Source: an uncultured Victivallales bacterium
GTDB taxonomy: Bacteria > Verrucomicrobiota > Lentisphaeria > Victivallales > UBA1829
Direction of reading: 5' to 3'
Assembly: GCA_944391115.1 (NCBI GenBank)
Contig: CALXSJ010000013.1
Span: forward strand, 1-64,000
DNA length: 64,000 bases
Made by a program: the position numbers and the translations under genes. Shown piece by piece: positions 1 to 8,260 of this stretch. Under the pieces are notes generated by a model, which saw only the letters and a program-made list of their open reading frames with translations, had not been told where the DNA came from and made no database searches. Position 1 is the first letter of the stretch. Each line of letters opens with the position of its first letter.

Positions 1-65
1 TTTCCATACGCCAGGCATCCGCACAGGACGGTCATCCCGAAACTCAGCAATCCTGTCAGCTTCAT
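1..65 (-). CDS. Secreted protein, N-terminal fragment (cut by window edge)
   Basis: Only the first 21 codons are visible, reading leftward from an ATG at 65. They encode a lysine at position 3 followed by a hydrophobic stretch with a CGC motif, which looks like a Sec or lipoprotein signal peptide. A strong ribosome site (AAAGGGG) lies about 7 bases upstream. The gene starts 38 bases after the pseudopilin gene on the same strand ends, so the two are probably co-transcribed. The function cannot be seen. By analogy with the locus at 29-35 kb it could be a secreted glycan-active protein, but that is inference. Confidence 0.6.
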   Translation of the reverse strand, partial: MKLTGLLSFGMTVLCGCLAYG

Positions 66-103
66 TGCATTCCCCTTTCTTTACTGATATAACATTTTGA
101 ATT

Positions 104-811
104 TCAATAACAGGTAACAGTCATACGCCCCCAGAGCACCGTTCCAATCAGTCTTGAAAACGTTCCGACGTGCCCGTCCCAAAACAGGCTGTTGCTCCGA
201 TTCGAATGCCGATAGGCAATACGAGTTTCGGCACTAATATTTACAACACCGAACTCACAGTATCCGGGTTCCACTCCGTAAACCGAATCAAGCCGGAGAT
301 AGGAGACTGACGGCTGTTTCACTCGATGAAACCGTACGGTCTCGAACGAATCGGAGTTCCAGTGCTTATGCGCTCCTCCATAATCCGAATACCAGGATGG
401 CGATGCGCGGTTGTTTTGTGACGGACAGTAGAATGCTTTGGAACCGTTATATCCGCAGTAAGGATTGTAGTTCCCATCTGAAATGGTGCCTTTCACACCC
501 AGATATGGACTCAGAGGACGGCATGCATACTGCGAAAGACGCGGTTCGCCCACCGGATAGCAATCATTCCAATCTCCCGCATAAGTGATAAAAGCCACTC
601 CCTGCTGTCTCAGATTGTTCTGGCAGGAGCTTGTCTTTGCCAGCTCCCGCGCCTTCTTCAGCACAGGCATCAGCAGCGCGGCGAGAATTGCAATGATCGC
701 TATCACGACCAGGAGCTCTATCAAGGTGAAATTCCGTCTGCCGCGCAGAAAAAAACGGCACGTTGCAAATGCCTCGGCCAACCGGCATATCGAATTTTTC
801 CTCTGCGGCAT
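104..811 (-). CDS. Type II secretion-type pseudopilin, H-X9-DG family
   Basis: This 235-residue protein carries a prepilin N-terminal methylation signature. [16 protein letters not shown] starts near residue 28, with Glu at mature position +5, and is preceded by a basic leader of about 27 residues. The C-terminus has an H-X9-DG motif ([12 protein letters not shown]) typical of the small pseudopilins amplified in Lentisphaerae and Planctomycetes. The residue before the usual cleavage point is Asn, not the canonical Gly. Such proteins sit in the inner membrane and are thought to form short pseudopili or secretion fibres; the cargo is unknown. The start is supported by GGGGAGG/GGAG sequences and an upstream promoter. 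The gene is divergent from an AraC regulator and is followed by a secreted-protein gene. Confidence 0.9.
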   Translation of the reverse strand: MPQRKNSICRLAEAFATCRFFLRGRRNFTLIELLVVIAIIAILAALLMPVLKKARELAKTSSCQNNLRQQGVAFITYAGDWNDCYPVGEPRLSQYACRPLSPYLGVKGTISDGNYNPYCGYNGSKAFYCPSQNNRASPSWYSDYGGAHKHWNSDSFETVRFHRVKQPSVSYLRLDSVYGVEPGYCEFGVVNISAETRIAYRHSNRSNSLFWDGHVGTFSRLIGTVLWGRMTVTCY

Positions 812-899
812 TCTCCACTTGCCTCCCCGTTATGTTTTATTTTGTTAATTCAACAGTCCGGCTTGTCATCACCGTATAAGGATCGTCCGCTTCTGTTAT

Positions 900-927
900 A
901 TTATATGAAAAAAAGGTTTTTTGTCAA
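900..927 (-). promoter_or_regulatory. Sigma-70-type promoter of the pseudopilin gene
   Basis: On the minus strand TTGACA (927-922) and TATAAT (905-900) are separated by 16 bases. Both hexamers match the consensus. The expected start point leaves a leader of about 80 bases before the ATG at 811. Confidence 0.75.
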
Positions 928-1079
928 TGCACAAATCCGGTTAAGATATATACAATTTCGGGATTCGCCTGTTTTTCCCCGAACCGCGCGGATGTTTTCC
1001 AACGATTTCGAAAGTCCCTCCCGGCAGTCAGAGAAAAAGGTCTTTCCGAATAAGAAAAAAGAGAAAAATCCGGGGGAAG

Positions 1080-1107
1080 TTGCATTCTCCGCGGATCAGG
1101 CTATATT
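1080..1107 (+). promoter_or_regulatory. Promoter of the AraC gene at 1176
   Basis: TTGCAT (1080-1085) and TATATT (1102-1107) are 16 bases apart. The upstream in-frame TTG at 1080 would lie inside this promoter, which supports the start codon at 1176. Confidence 0.6.
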
Positions 1108-1175
1108 ATTCTTCAAACCGGCATGAGAAAGAATCCGAATCTTATTTTTCTTATGCACAAATATGGGAGATGCCG

Positions 1176-2015
1176 ATGTTTAGCCTGAAAGTGCGCCGCA
1201 ATGAGGAACTGGCATCCGCGGCAACGGCGCTCCGGCTGCGGATCCTTGAATTCAGCCGTGCGGCCTTTTCCTGGCATGGTAGAAATTACCACAACTTCAA
1301 CCGGTATTTTCTGGTGGAATCGGGCACAGGATCAATCTTCAACCACACCGCACGGCAGACCTGCCGGATGCGGCCCGGAACGGCCTTTTTTCTTCCAGCC
1401 AATCTGGATCTGGAGTTCGATTTTCACGCGTCGCTCCGTTTCTGCTGCGTGCATTTCCGCCTGGAGGCGCTGCCCGGCATGGATATTTTTGCGGGAGGCA
1501 CAATCTGCAGAGAATTTCAGGTTTCTCCGGAGGTCCTGCAGGAAGCCGCATTTCTTGTCTCGGCCCCCCCGGGATGGAATACGGCCTTGCGCTTTGAAGC
1601 ATTCCTGCGGGGGCGTCTGCCGGAACTGGAACCTTGCATTCAGCTGGACTGGAACCAGTGGCACCGCCTGCGTCTGAACTACGCGCCTCTTCTGAATTTC
1701 ATTCAGAATCATGCTTCGGCAAAAACCAGCGCGGAGGAGCTTGCCGCGGCGACGGGAACCTCTTATGACCGCGTCAGCCGCAGATTCCGGAAGGACTTCG
1801 GCATGCCGCTCAAACAGTTTCTCGCACAGGAGCTCTGCCGCCGCGCGGAGGGAATGCTCTCTGAAAACAGACTCTCCATCAAGGAAATCTCCGAAAGCCT
1901 GGGATTTGAAAACCAGTTTTATTTTTCCCGTTTCTTCCGGAAGCATATGCACACCACGCCATCGGATTACCGGAGGCGCTGCATGCTGTGGACAATACGC
2001 AGCGCTCCGGAATGA
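1176..2015 (+). CDS. AraC-family transcriptional regulator
   Basis: This 279-residue protein has an N-terminal sugar-sensing cupin-like region and a C-terminal AraC/XylS double helix-turn-helix over the last 100 residues. Motifs include EISESLGFENQFYFSRFFRK followed by the conserved P-S-D-Y-R tail. The ATG at 1176 is chosen because GGGAG lies 6-7 bases upstream and a promoter ends at 1107; an ATG at 1170 is a close alternative. It is divergent from the pseudopilin gene and convergent with the xylulokinase gene. Its probable target is the leftward pseudopilin/secreted-protein operon. The effector sugar is unknown. Confidence 0.88.
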   Translation: MFSLKVRRNEELASAATALRLRILEFSRAAFSWHGRNYHNFNRYFLVESGTGSIFNHTARQTCRMRPGTAFFLPANLDLEFDFHASLRFCCVHFRLEALPGMDIFAGGTICREFQVSPEVLQEAAFLVSAPPGWNTALRFEAFLRGRLPELEPCIQLDWNQWHRLRLNYAPLLNFIQNHASAKTSAEELAAATGTSYDRVSRRFRKDFGMPLKQFLAQELCRRAEGMLSENRLSIKEISESLGFENQFYFSRFFRKHMHTTPSDYRRRCMLWTIRSAPE

Positions 2016-2050
2016 TCCGGTCCGTCCCCTTCCCCCCCTTCCCCGCGGAT

Positions 2051-3580
2051 TTATTTTTCAAGGGAAGCCCGGAGAAACTCCCGGAAGTGTTCCAGCATGG
2101 AATCGTAAAGTCTCCTGTTGTCCGGATTCGGCTTCACGGTTTCCTCCGCACGGCAGAAAGACTTCCAGAGTTTTTCAAAGGGGATCCCTTCCACCGCGCC
2201 GGCCGCCCGGAGCGCCGCGCCGAGCCCGGCGGAATTCGTGACGGAAATCGTCTCGATGTCCGCCTGAAACACATCGGCAAGAATCCGCCGGAACCCTTCC
2301 GATTTCGATCCCCCTCCGGTCAGACGGATTCTGCGGAAATTCCCGTCCAGCCATGCGGAATGCAGCCGGAGCGAAAGCGCCTGTGATTCCAGAAGCGCGC
2401 GGATCTCTTCTCCCGGAGCTGCCGAGGTGTAGTTTCTCCGGACGCCGGGCGTCAGCAGAAGCGGCGTGCTTTCCGGTTCAAAGAAGGGCAGGATCAGGCG
2501 CCCGCCGTTTCCGGGGACGGTCTCCCGGCATGCCCCGCGGTCGAAAAAGTCCCATGAAACCCGCTGCTCCTCCCTGATCCTTTCGCGCGCCAGCGAACCG
2601 TTCGTGAAACAGATCAGGCTCATGAATCCGCCCGCGGGATTGCCGAAGACATGTCCGTATCCGGCGGGATCGGTTCGGAAATCCGTCATCGGGGCGAAAA
2701 ACGTATCGCTGGTGCCGAGGCTGATTCCGGCGCATTCGCTCCCCGCCGCGCCGATCCCGACCAGACTGTTCGGATTGTCGCCGGACCAGGTGATGACCGG
2801 AATGCCGGGCGTGAATCCGAATTTCGCAAAACAGGGGTCCAGAACGCCGGCCTTCGTCGCGGACGGGACAACATCCGGCAGTTTTCCGGAGAGCCCCGGC
2901 GCGGTGAACGATGCTATTTCAGAATCCCAGCGGAGCGTTTTCAGATTCAGGAGATTCATGCCCGCGCCATCCCCGAAATCGATCGGGGCGTCCTTTCCGC
3001 AGAGCACGGAACAGAGAAAGGAACTGACCAGATGAATCCGTTTCGTCCGCGCATACTCCTCCGGATGCTTCTTGGCGAATTTCCGGATCTGGGGCCCGGA
3101 AAAACGCTCGACGGCGGGACTCCCCGTGTCGCGCTGGATCCGGCTCCCGAAGCGGGCCGCCAGCTCCCGGCATTCCTCCGCGGTCGAGCGGTCCATCCAG
3201 ATCGGCGACCTGCGCCGGGCCAATTTCGGACGGAGCTGGCCGGAAAGGGTCTGATCCTCGTGCGCAAGCCTCACATCCGCCGACAGATATACCGTTCCAT
3301 GCTGCTGTCCCGATCCGGAAATGCCCCGGATTTCCGCGAGCGGCACCCCGGTATCCGCCAGACGGCGGAACGCGAGCTCCAGCGCGTCGAGCCACATCAG
3401 AGGATCGGCCTGTTTCACAAGCGGATCCGGATGCGGGAGGAAGCCGTTCGGGGATGCGTAATCCGGCAGATCATGCCCGTAATTCACGCTGCTTTCCGCC
3501 GCGATCGTGCCGGATGCCGTGTCGATCACGATGCATTTGACGCTCTGCGTGCTGACGTCGATTCCGAGAAAGAGGCTCAT
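2051..3580 (-). CDS. xylB: Xylulokinase, FGGY family (eukaryote-like type)
   Basis: This 509-residue cytoplasmic kinase should phosphorylate D-xylulose with ATP to D-xylulose 5-phosphate. The FGGY fold is marked by LGIDVSTQS near the N-terminus, SGSGQQHG, the SPIWMD substrate loop, a GDNP motif, SLGTSDTFF and the C-terminal LTGGGSKS nucleotide loop. The order of motifs (ERFSG, SSFLCS, PIDFGDGAGMNLL, GHVFGNP) resembles the human XYLB branch more than E. coli XylB. The ATG at 3580 is chosen because homology begins there and a GAGG ribosome site overlaps the stop of the isomerase gene 8 bases upstream. It is the second gene of the xylA-xylB operon. Confidence 0.93.
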   Translation of the reverse strand: MSLFLGIDVSTQSVKCIVIDTASGTIAAESSVNYGHDLPDYASPNGFLPHPDPLVKQADPLMWLDALELAFRRLADTGVPLAEIRGISGSGQQHGTVYLSADVRLAHEDQTLSGQLRPKLARRRSPIWMDRSTAEECRELAARFGSRIQRDTGSPAVERFSGPQIRKFAKKHPEEYARTKRIHLVSSFLCSVLCGKDAPIDFGDGAGMNLLNLKTLRWDSEIASFTAPGLSGKLPDVVPSATKAGVLDPCFAKFGFTPGIPVITWSGDNPNSLVGIGAAGSECAGISLGTSDTFFAPMTDFRTDPAGYGHVFGNPAGGFMSLICFTNGSLARERIREEQRVSWDFFDRGACRETVPGNGGRLILPFFEPESTPLLLTPGVRRNYTSAAPGEEIRALLESQALSLRLHSAWLDGNFRRIRLTGGGSKSEGFRRILADVFQADIETISVTNSAGLGAALRAAGAVEGIPFEKLWKSFCRAEETVKPNPDNRRLYDSMLEHFREFLRASLEK

Positions 3581-3588
3581 TGTGCGCC

Positions 3589-4689
3589 TCACAGTGCGCA
3601 CATCTGGCGGATGGAGGCCAGATCGGCGGCGGATTGGCCGATACCCGGTTCCGGCGTCTGGATCCGGTCCGCGAGCGCAAGCGCAATGGAAAGCGCCTCC
3701 GAACAGTTGCGGATGAACTGGAACCGGCATTCCTTCTGATGCTCCGTGTCGGCTTCGGCGCGGAGCATGTGGCAGTCATATTCGACCGTGCCCTTCCAGC
3801 CGATGTCCTTCAGCGCCTTGAACATGAAGACGGTCTCCTTGAGTCCCTCCGGGCCGATGAGCGGCGGGAAATCATTGTCGAACTGCGCCTTGATCTGCGA
3901 ACCGAAATGAAGGAACTTGAGTTTGTTCATGCTGCAGAGATAGCTGACGGTCATGACCGCGTTCAGAAGGCACATGCTCTCATGCTGGAGCAGCTCCGGA
4001 TTCACGCCCCAGAAGTCCTTCTCCCGAAGCATGCCGAGGATGAATCCGGCCGCGTGGCCGCTGGTCGGCAGAAACATCTGACCGCGCGGCTCGTTGGGTT
4101 TCGGTTCGACTGTCGCGCCGATGTAGTTCGTCATGCCGTGTTCGTGCATGTAATCCGTCACGTGATTGAGTCCGTCCGCCAGCCATTGATAGACATGCTT
4201 CCAGTCCGTGCAGACGGGAACTTCAAAACCGTCGCGCGCCACCCAGTAAACATAATATTCCGCTCCGAAGAACTGCCCGATGCGCAGCGTGCGCTCCACC
4301 TTGAGGCGCGCCAGGCGGCGGATTTCCGGATCGGGATTGCACAGCCCCCCGTTCCGGAAGAGTTTGTTCCCGTGCAGCGAACAGATCGAAGAGTTGACCG
4401 CCAGTCCCGCGCCGTCGAGAACCTCCTTGATTTCATGCAGACGCCGCCATGCGAAGGAGGAGGGATCCAGATCGTCTTCGGGCTCTTCGGGATTCCACGG
4501 CACAAGATCGTCGTCATGATAGCTGGTCGCCTCGATCAGACCTTCCCGCGCGGCATCCGCAATGAGTCTGGCCGTGTCCAGCGAGTCGGATTTCTCCAGA
4601 ACGGCGCCGCCGAAGGGATCGCCCAGAGGATTGGCGACACACCAGAAAGGCATGGACCGCCGGGAGACAACTGCATGTTGGAATTTCAT
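3589..4689 (-). CDS. xylA: Xylose isomerase-like TIM-barrel protein
   Basis: This 366-residue protein should interconvert D-xylose and D-xylulose, or a related aldose/ketose pair, with divalent metal ions. It matches the compact (actinobacterial, class I) xylose isomerases: HDDDLVPW carries the ring-opening His, YYVYWVARDG follows, VEPKPNEPRG carries metal and substrate ligands, and FDNDFP gives the Asp pair. The NPELLQHESM segment has one extra residue between the Glu and His that bind metal in studied enzymes, so substrate preference may differ. It is the first gene of an operon with xylulokinase, divergent from an AraC gene with direct-repeat operator sites between them. The gene order supports a xylose pathway. 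Confidence 0.87.
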   Translation of the reverse strand: MKFQHAVVSRRSMPFWCVANPLGDPFGGAVLEKSDSLDTARLIADAAREGLIEATSYHDDDLVPWNPEEPEDDLDPSSFAWRRLHEIKEVLDGAGLAVNSSICSLHGNKLFRNGGLCNPDPEIRRLARLKVERTLRIGQFFGAEYYVYWVARDGFEVPVCTDWKHVYQWLADGLNHVTDYMHEHGMTNYIGATVEPKPNEPRGQMFLPTSGHAAGFILGMLREKDFWGVNPELLQHESMCLLNAVMTVSYLCSMNKLKFLHFGSQIKAQFDNDFPPLIGPEGLKETVFMFKALKDIGWKGTVEYDCHMLRAEADTEHQKECRFQFIRNCSEALSIALALADRIQTPEPGIGQSAADLASIRQMCAL

Positions 4690-4733
4690 TTTTCACGCTC
4701 CTTGTTTGGGTTTGCGTTCGGTTTTTTCCGTTT

Positions 4734-4795
4734 AATATAGCATATTCCATTTCGGAAACCTTGATAAAATCACCGGAAAATGGTAAATTATCACC
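4734..4795 (-). promoter_or_regulatory. xylA promoter with two AraC-type operator half-sites
   Basis: Reading leftward, GGTGAT occurs at 4795-4790 and again at 4774-4769, exactly 21 bases apart, in a shared context (GGTGATAATTT, GGTGATTTTAT). This is the direct-repeat geometry of AraC-family binding sites. A -10 element TATATT lies at 4739-4734. The matching -35 position (about 4762-4757, AAGGTT) is poor and abuts the proximal repeat, as expected for an activator-dependent promoter. The distal repeat ends 3 bases before the start codon of the divergent araC gene, so it could also mediate autorepression. Confidence 0.6.
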
Positions 4796-4798
4796 ATT

Positions 4799-5695
4799 AT
4801 GGGAAAAAAGATTGTTCAAATTCCGGGAGACTACTATTTCCTGCGGGAAACTCTGCCTGTCGCGCTGAAAAAGGTACACGGGAAAATCGTGACGCATCCG
4901 CACGATTACACCGGGGTCCCGCACTGGCACGACTTCTCGGAACTGGTCATTGTCACCGGCGGAAGCGGGCTCCAGAACATCAACGGAACGGTCTATCCGG
5001 TCTCCCGCGGAGACGTCTTCGTCATCACGGGAAAAACGACCCATTTCTTTGAGGAATACCGGAATCTGGAAATCACCAACATCATGTATTCCGAACGGAT
5101 CTTCCGGAATCTCCGGGAATATCTGAAACGGATCCCCGGCTATCATGTCGTCTTCCGCTTCGAACCGGAACTGCGCGGCAGCCGGGAATTCCACAATACA
5201 TTGCACCTTTCCGCGCAGGCGCTGACACATGTGACACGGACCGTGGAAAAAATGAATCTCGAACTGGAAAGGGGGGAACCCGGCTGCGAAGCGGCCGTCC
5301 TCGCGCTGCTCTTCGAACTGATCGTTTTCCTGTCGCGCTCCCTGGACGATCCGCACAGGAGCCGCCACTCCATCACACGCCTCGCGGGGCTCTTCAGCAC
5401 GCTGGAAGCCTCCTATCAGGAGGACTGGCCGCTGGAACGGATGGCAGGAATCGCAGGCATGTCGGTCAACACGCTTCTGCGAACCTTTCAGGCGGTCGCA
5501 AAGCAGACACCGCTGCAATATCTCACCGCCCTGCGCATGAATGCCGCCTGCACGATGCTGGGAACAAGCGACCGCTCCGTTTCCGAAATCGCCTTCCTCT
5601 GCGGATTCCATGATTCCAACTATTTCACGAAACGTTTTCACGCGCAATTTCATCAATCGCCGGGGAAATGGCGCAGGGAATGCGCACGGCAGTGA
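4799..5695 (+). CDS. AraC-family regulator of the xylose operon
   Basis: This 298-residue protein has an N-terminal cupin with the H-x-H and E pattern of RhaS/MelR-like sensors (THPHDYTGVPHWHDFSEL) and a C-terminal AraC domain whose second helix-turn-helix reads SEIAFLCGFHDSNYFTKRF. The ATG at 4799 has no ribosome-binding sequence: the bases just upstream are AT-rich and contain the operator. Translation may be leaderless or weak. It is divergent from xylA-xylB, so activation of those genes by xylose or xylulose is the natural proposal. Confidence 0.88.
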   Translation: MGKKIVQIPGDYYFLRETLPVALKKVHGKIVTHPHDYTGVPHWHDFSELVIVTGGSGLQNINGTVYPVSRGDVFVITGKTTHFFEEYRNLEITNIMYSERIFRNLREYLKRIPGYHVVFRFEPELRGSREFHNTLHLSAQALTHVTRTVEKMNLELERGEPGCEAAVLALLFELIVFLSRSLDDPHRSRHSITRLAGLFSTLEASYQEDWPLERMAGIAGMSVNTLLRTFQAVAKQTPLQYLTALRMNAACTMLGTSDRSVSEIAFLCGFHDSNYFTKRFHAQFHQSPGKWRRECARQ

Positions 5696-5758
5696 CACAA
5701 AGCCGCTCCCGCGGAGTCTGCCGGGAGGAACGACAGGAGGAAAGCCGCTTTTTCCTGC

Positions 5759-5787
5759 TTGCATTATTTCCCGGCAGGCAATATACT
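5759..5787 (+). promoter_or_regulatory. Promoter of the small Cys-motif protein gene
   Basis: TTGCAT (5759-5764) and TATACT (5782-5787) are spaced by 17 bases, about 90 bases upstream of the ATG at 5878. Confidence 0.65.
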
Positions 5788-5877
5788 ATGCGAAGGAAGA
5801 AAAACACCGGACGACCGTGAAGAAAACGGAAGCGGCGGCTCCCGGAAAGCATAACCATCCACGAGAAAGGAAGGGAC

Positions 5878-6225
5878 ATGAAGAAAGAGGAAATTGCGCA
5901 GACGGTACAAACAATGATTCAGGCATCCTCCTGCTGCGAAGAACTCAAAAACGCGGGGCGAAAATGGCTTGACGCCATCGGCACCGCCGGGGAACATGCG
6001 GCAGCCGAAGCGCTTCTGCAGGAAATCCGGGAGGATGTCGCCACCATCGATCATGTGATCGAATTCTTTGAATCTCTGCAGGGGAAACGGATTTTCGGAG
6101 AGGAACAGGCAAAAGCCATCGCCTCCCATGCGCATGACGTGAAAGCAGCCGGCGGGAAATGGTGCGACTGCCCGGCCTGTGCCGCCGGCCTGACGGTTCT
6201 GGAAAATGCCGCGGCGATACTCTGA
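5878..6225 (+). CDS. Small conserved protein with CDCPAC motif
   Basis: This acidic, mostly helical 115-residue protein has no signal peptide. Two Cys pairs stand out: SSCCEEL near residue 18 and KWCDCPACAAG near residue 98, which could bind a metal ion or form a redox site. From memory it resembles a family in Clostridia and PVC bacteria that databases often label as a small heat-shock or Hsp90-like protein, but it has none of the domains of true Hsp90, so that name should not be trusted. A strong ribosome site (GGAAGGGA) precedes the start. It is a single gene with its own promoter, followed by a terminator hairpin. Confidence 0.75.
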   Translation: MKKEEIAQTVQTMIQASSCCEELKNAGRKWLDAIGTAGEHAAAEALLQEIREDVATIDHVIEFFESLQGKRIFGEEQAKAIASHAHDVKAAGGKWCDCPACAAGLTVLENAAAIL

Positions 6226-6241
6226 AACATTCGTGCAAAAA

Positions 6242-6278
6242 AAAACGCATCCCCCCTGCGAAGGACGGGATGCGTTTT
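6242..6278. terminator. Bidirectional intrinsic terminator
   Basis: A perfect 12-bp inverted repeat (AAAACGCATCCC at 6242-6253 with its complement at 6267-6278) encloses a 13-base loop. The arms end in A and T runs, so it can terminate both the rightward small gene and the leftward thuA-like gene. Confidence 0.85.
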
Positions 6279-6339
6279 CCATCCGATGCGGAACCGGACG
6301 CCGTGCGCGTTCAGAAAATTCCGCATCCAGCGCTCCGGA

Positions 6340-7005
6340 TCAGCATGTTTTCCGGGGACTTCCGTCCGCGGCCCAGAGAATGCCGCGAACCGCGATCTCA
6401 AGAATCTGGGGAACGCTCCGGAAGTCTTCCGCAACATGTCCCAGGGAAGAATAAAAGACTCGTCCCTTTCCATACATGCGCTTCCAGACAACCGGCATGA
6501 CGGTCCCGTCAATCCACGGACAGTGCTCTCCGTTGAAGCGGGTGACGGCAAGCACTTCGTTGCCCGGATCCACATGCATGTAATACTGCTCGCTGTGCAT
6601 GTCGAAATCACCAATTCCACGGACAATCGGATCATCGCTTGTAATCCGCACCCGGTAATCGATCACACCTCCCGGATGCGCGACCCACTGTCCTCCGGTC
6701 ATGAACTGGTAATCCGTATTATCCCGGAATGCATCGCACATGCCGCCATGCCAGCCGCCCAGCCCGACGCCGTTCTGAACCGCCTTCAGCAGGGCCTTGC
6801 TTCCCTCCGGAATCAGTTTTCCCATGGTCCATACGGGAATGATGACATCGTATTTTTCCTCCAGTCCCTCCTGAAGCAGACACTCCTGGTTGTCGAAGAT
6901 GTCCACCTCCGCGCCCTGTTTTCTCAAGCCTTCCGCCACCATGTCCGAAGTCTGCACCGGCTCGTGTCCGGCCCAGCCGCCGCGGAAAATCAATGCTTTC
7001 TTCAT
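6340..7005 (-). CDS. ThuA-domain protein (trehalose-utilisation type)
   Basis: This 221-residue protein has the ThuA fold, a class I glutamine amidotransferase-like flavodoxin fold. Motifs include KALIFRGGWAGHEP at the start, the GGWHGGMCDAF loop, a YYMHVDP segment and GRVFYSSLGH near the end. ThuA proteins accompany sugar oxidoreductases, and ThuA/ThuB of Sinorhizobium convert disaccharides to 3-keto derivatives. The exact reaction here is unknown. The start at 7005 has an AAGGAG site. It lies 89 bases downstream of a Gfo/Idh/MocA dehydrogenase gene on the same strand, so the two probably work together on a keto-sugar. Confidence 0.88.
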   Translation of the reverse strand: MKKALIFRGGWAGHEPVQTSDMVAEGLRKQGAEVDIFDNQECLLQEGLEEKYDVIIPVWTMGKLIPEGSKALLKAVQNGVGLGGWHGGMCDAFRDNTDYQFMTGGQWVAHPGGVIDYRVRITSDDPIVRGIGDFDMHSEQYYMHVDPGNEVLAVTRFNGEHCPWIDGTVMPVVWKRMYGKGRVFYSSLGHVAEDFRSVPQILEIAVRGILWAADGSPRKTC

Positions 7006-7094
7006 CGCAGAAACTCCTTGTCTTTCGTTGGTTTTCGTGTTTAAGCTCTCCCGCACTCGCCTCAAGACGGGCGGGAGAACGGGAAAAGTTTTTT

Positions 7095-8186
7095 TCAGTC
7101 CAGTTCGCCGTTTTTGAGTCCGATCGGCAGCGGCGCGATCCGTCCGCAAGTGCTTTCGATCGCAACGGCCCGGTCCTCTTTTCCGGCCTTGATGATGGAA
7201 CACATCACATCCAGGACATGATATGCGAGCGTGCCGGAACAGCGGTGCGGGCGGTTCTCCTCAATTCCCTTCGCCATGTCGGCAAGTCCGATGCTGCGCA
7301 TGTTGTCATTGTAGATGAAGGGATTCTCCGCCGTCGCCCAGTTTGAGGTGAGCCCGGCCTTGAAGAAGCGGATTTCGCCGTTGAACGTGTTCGGATCGGG
7401 GACGTGCAGAGCCCCTTCCGTTCCGTAAAGTTCGATATTGGAATAGCCGCTGTGTTTCCAGACGTCGAAACTGGTAATCAGCGTGATGACCGCGCCGGAA
7501 ACGAATTCCAGAACCGCCGCGATATGGGTGTCGACCTCAACGGGGAAGGTCTTTCCTGCATTGACCCGGATCCCCTTCCGGCAGTCTGTGGAACGCGTAT
7601 TGACGGCAACAACCTTCTTCACCGGTCCGAGCAGATTGACCAGCGCCGTGATGTAATACGGGCCCATATCAAACAGCGGTCCGCCGCCTTTGAGATAGTA
7701 GAACGCGGGAGCCGGATGCCAGGATTCATGCCCGTGGCAGAGCATGAACGCGGTGCCTGCGACCACACGGCCGATCAGCCCGTCGTCGATCAGCTTGCGG
7801 CAGGTCTGATGGCCGCCGCCGAGGAAGGTGTCCGGCGCGCATCCCGTGCGCAGATTCTTTTTCTCCGCGAGTTTCAGAATCTCCTTTCCCGCCTCGGCGT
7901 CCAGCCCGAACGGTTTTTCCGAATAGATGTGCTTGCCGGCCTCCAGCGCCATGCGGTCCACCTCCGTATGCGACTGCGGCGTTGTCAGGTTCAAAACGAT
8001 TTCAATTCCGGGATCCGCAAGCAGATCCGCCACGGAAAGATGACGGAGTCCGTATTTCTCCGCTTTTTCCCTGGCCGCGTCCTCTCTGATGTCCGCGCAC
8101 GCCACGAACTGCAGGTTCGGGAAGACCTTTGCGTTCTTCAGATAGGCGTCGCTGATGTTTCCACAGCCGATCAGTCCGACTTTCAT
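7095..8186 (-). CDS. Gfo/Idh/MocA-family oxidoreductase
   Basis: This 363-residue NAD(P)-dependent sugar dehydrogenase has an N-terminal Rossmann fold (VGLIGCGNISDAYL), the conserved EKPF motif (HIYSEKPFGLDAEAG) carrying the catalytic Lys, and a C-terminal alpha/beta domain with GGGPLFDMGPYYI. Family members oxidise or reduce a hydroxyl of a sugar or cyclitol; the substrate is not evident. A GAAGGAG ribosome site sits upstream. It is co-oriented with the ThuA gene and divergent from an AraC regulator, forming a small sugar-conversion operon. Confidence 0.92.
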   Translation of the reverse strand: MKVGLIGCGNISDAYLKNAKVFPNLQFVACADIREDAAREKAEKYGLRHLSVADLLADPGIEIVLNLTTPQSHTEVDRMALEAGKHIYSEKPFGLDAEAGKEILKLAEKKNLRTGCAPDTFLGGGHQTCRKLIDDGLIGRVVAGTAFMLCHGHESWHPAPAFYYLKGGGPLFDMGPYYITALVNLLGPVKKVVAVNTRSTDCRKGIRVNAGKTFPVEVDTHIAAVLEFVSGAVITLITSFDVWKHSGYSNIELYGTEGALHVPDPNTFNGEIRFFKAGLTSNWATAENPFIYNDNMRSIGLADMAKGIEENRPHRCSGTLAYHVLDVMCSIIKAGKEDRAVAIESTCGRIAPLPIGLKNGELD

Positions 8187-8218
8187 TCAGATTTCTCCTT
8201 CTGTTGTGTTTCAGTAAA

Positions 8219-8247
8219 TTGACAAATCTTCCGGAAATATTTATATT
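8219..8247 (+). promoter_or_regulatory. Consensus promoter of the AraC gene at 8261
   Basis: TTGACA (8219-8224), a 17-base spacer and TATATT (8242-8247). The expected transcription start falls about 6 bases before the ATG at 8261, so the message is nearly leaderless unless a later start codon is used. Confidence 0.75.
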
Positions 8248-8260
8248 ATAATCGCTGAAA

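Larger units (their letters stand above)
812..1175. other. Divergent intergenic region, pseudopilin / AraC
   Basis: This 364-base gap holds two back-to-back promoters, one for the leftward pseudopilin gene and one for the rightward AraC gene. The middle (930-1075) is AT-rich and shows no convincing reading frame or hairpin. Operator sites for the AraC protein are expected here, but no clear repeat was picked out. Confidence 0.6.

Noticed and set aside
4280-4519. Small plus-strand frames inside xylA
   Set aside because: Arg/Ser-rich shadows of the isomerase gene with no ribosome site.
5878-6225. Hsp90 chaperone
   Set aside because: Similar small proteins may carry this name in databases, but at 115 residues there is no GHKL ATPase or client domain.
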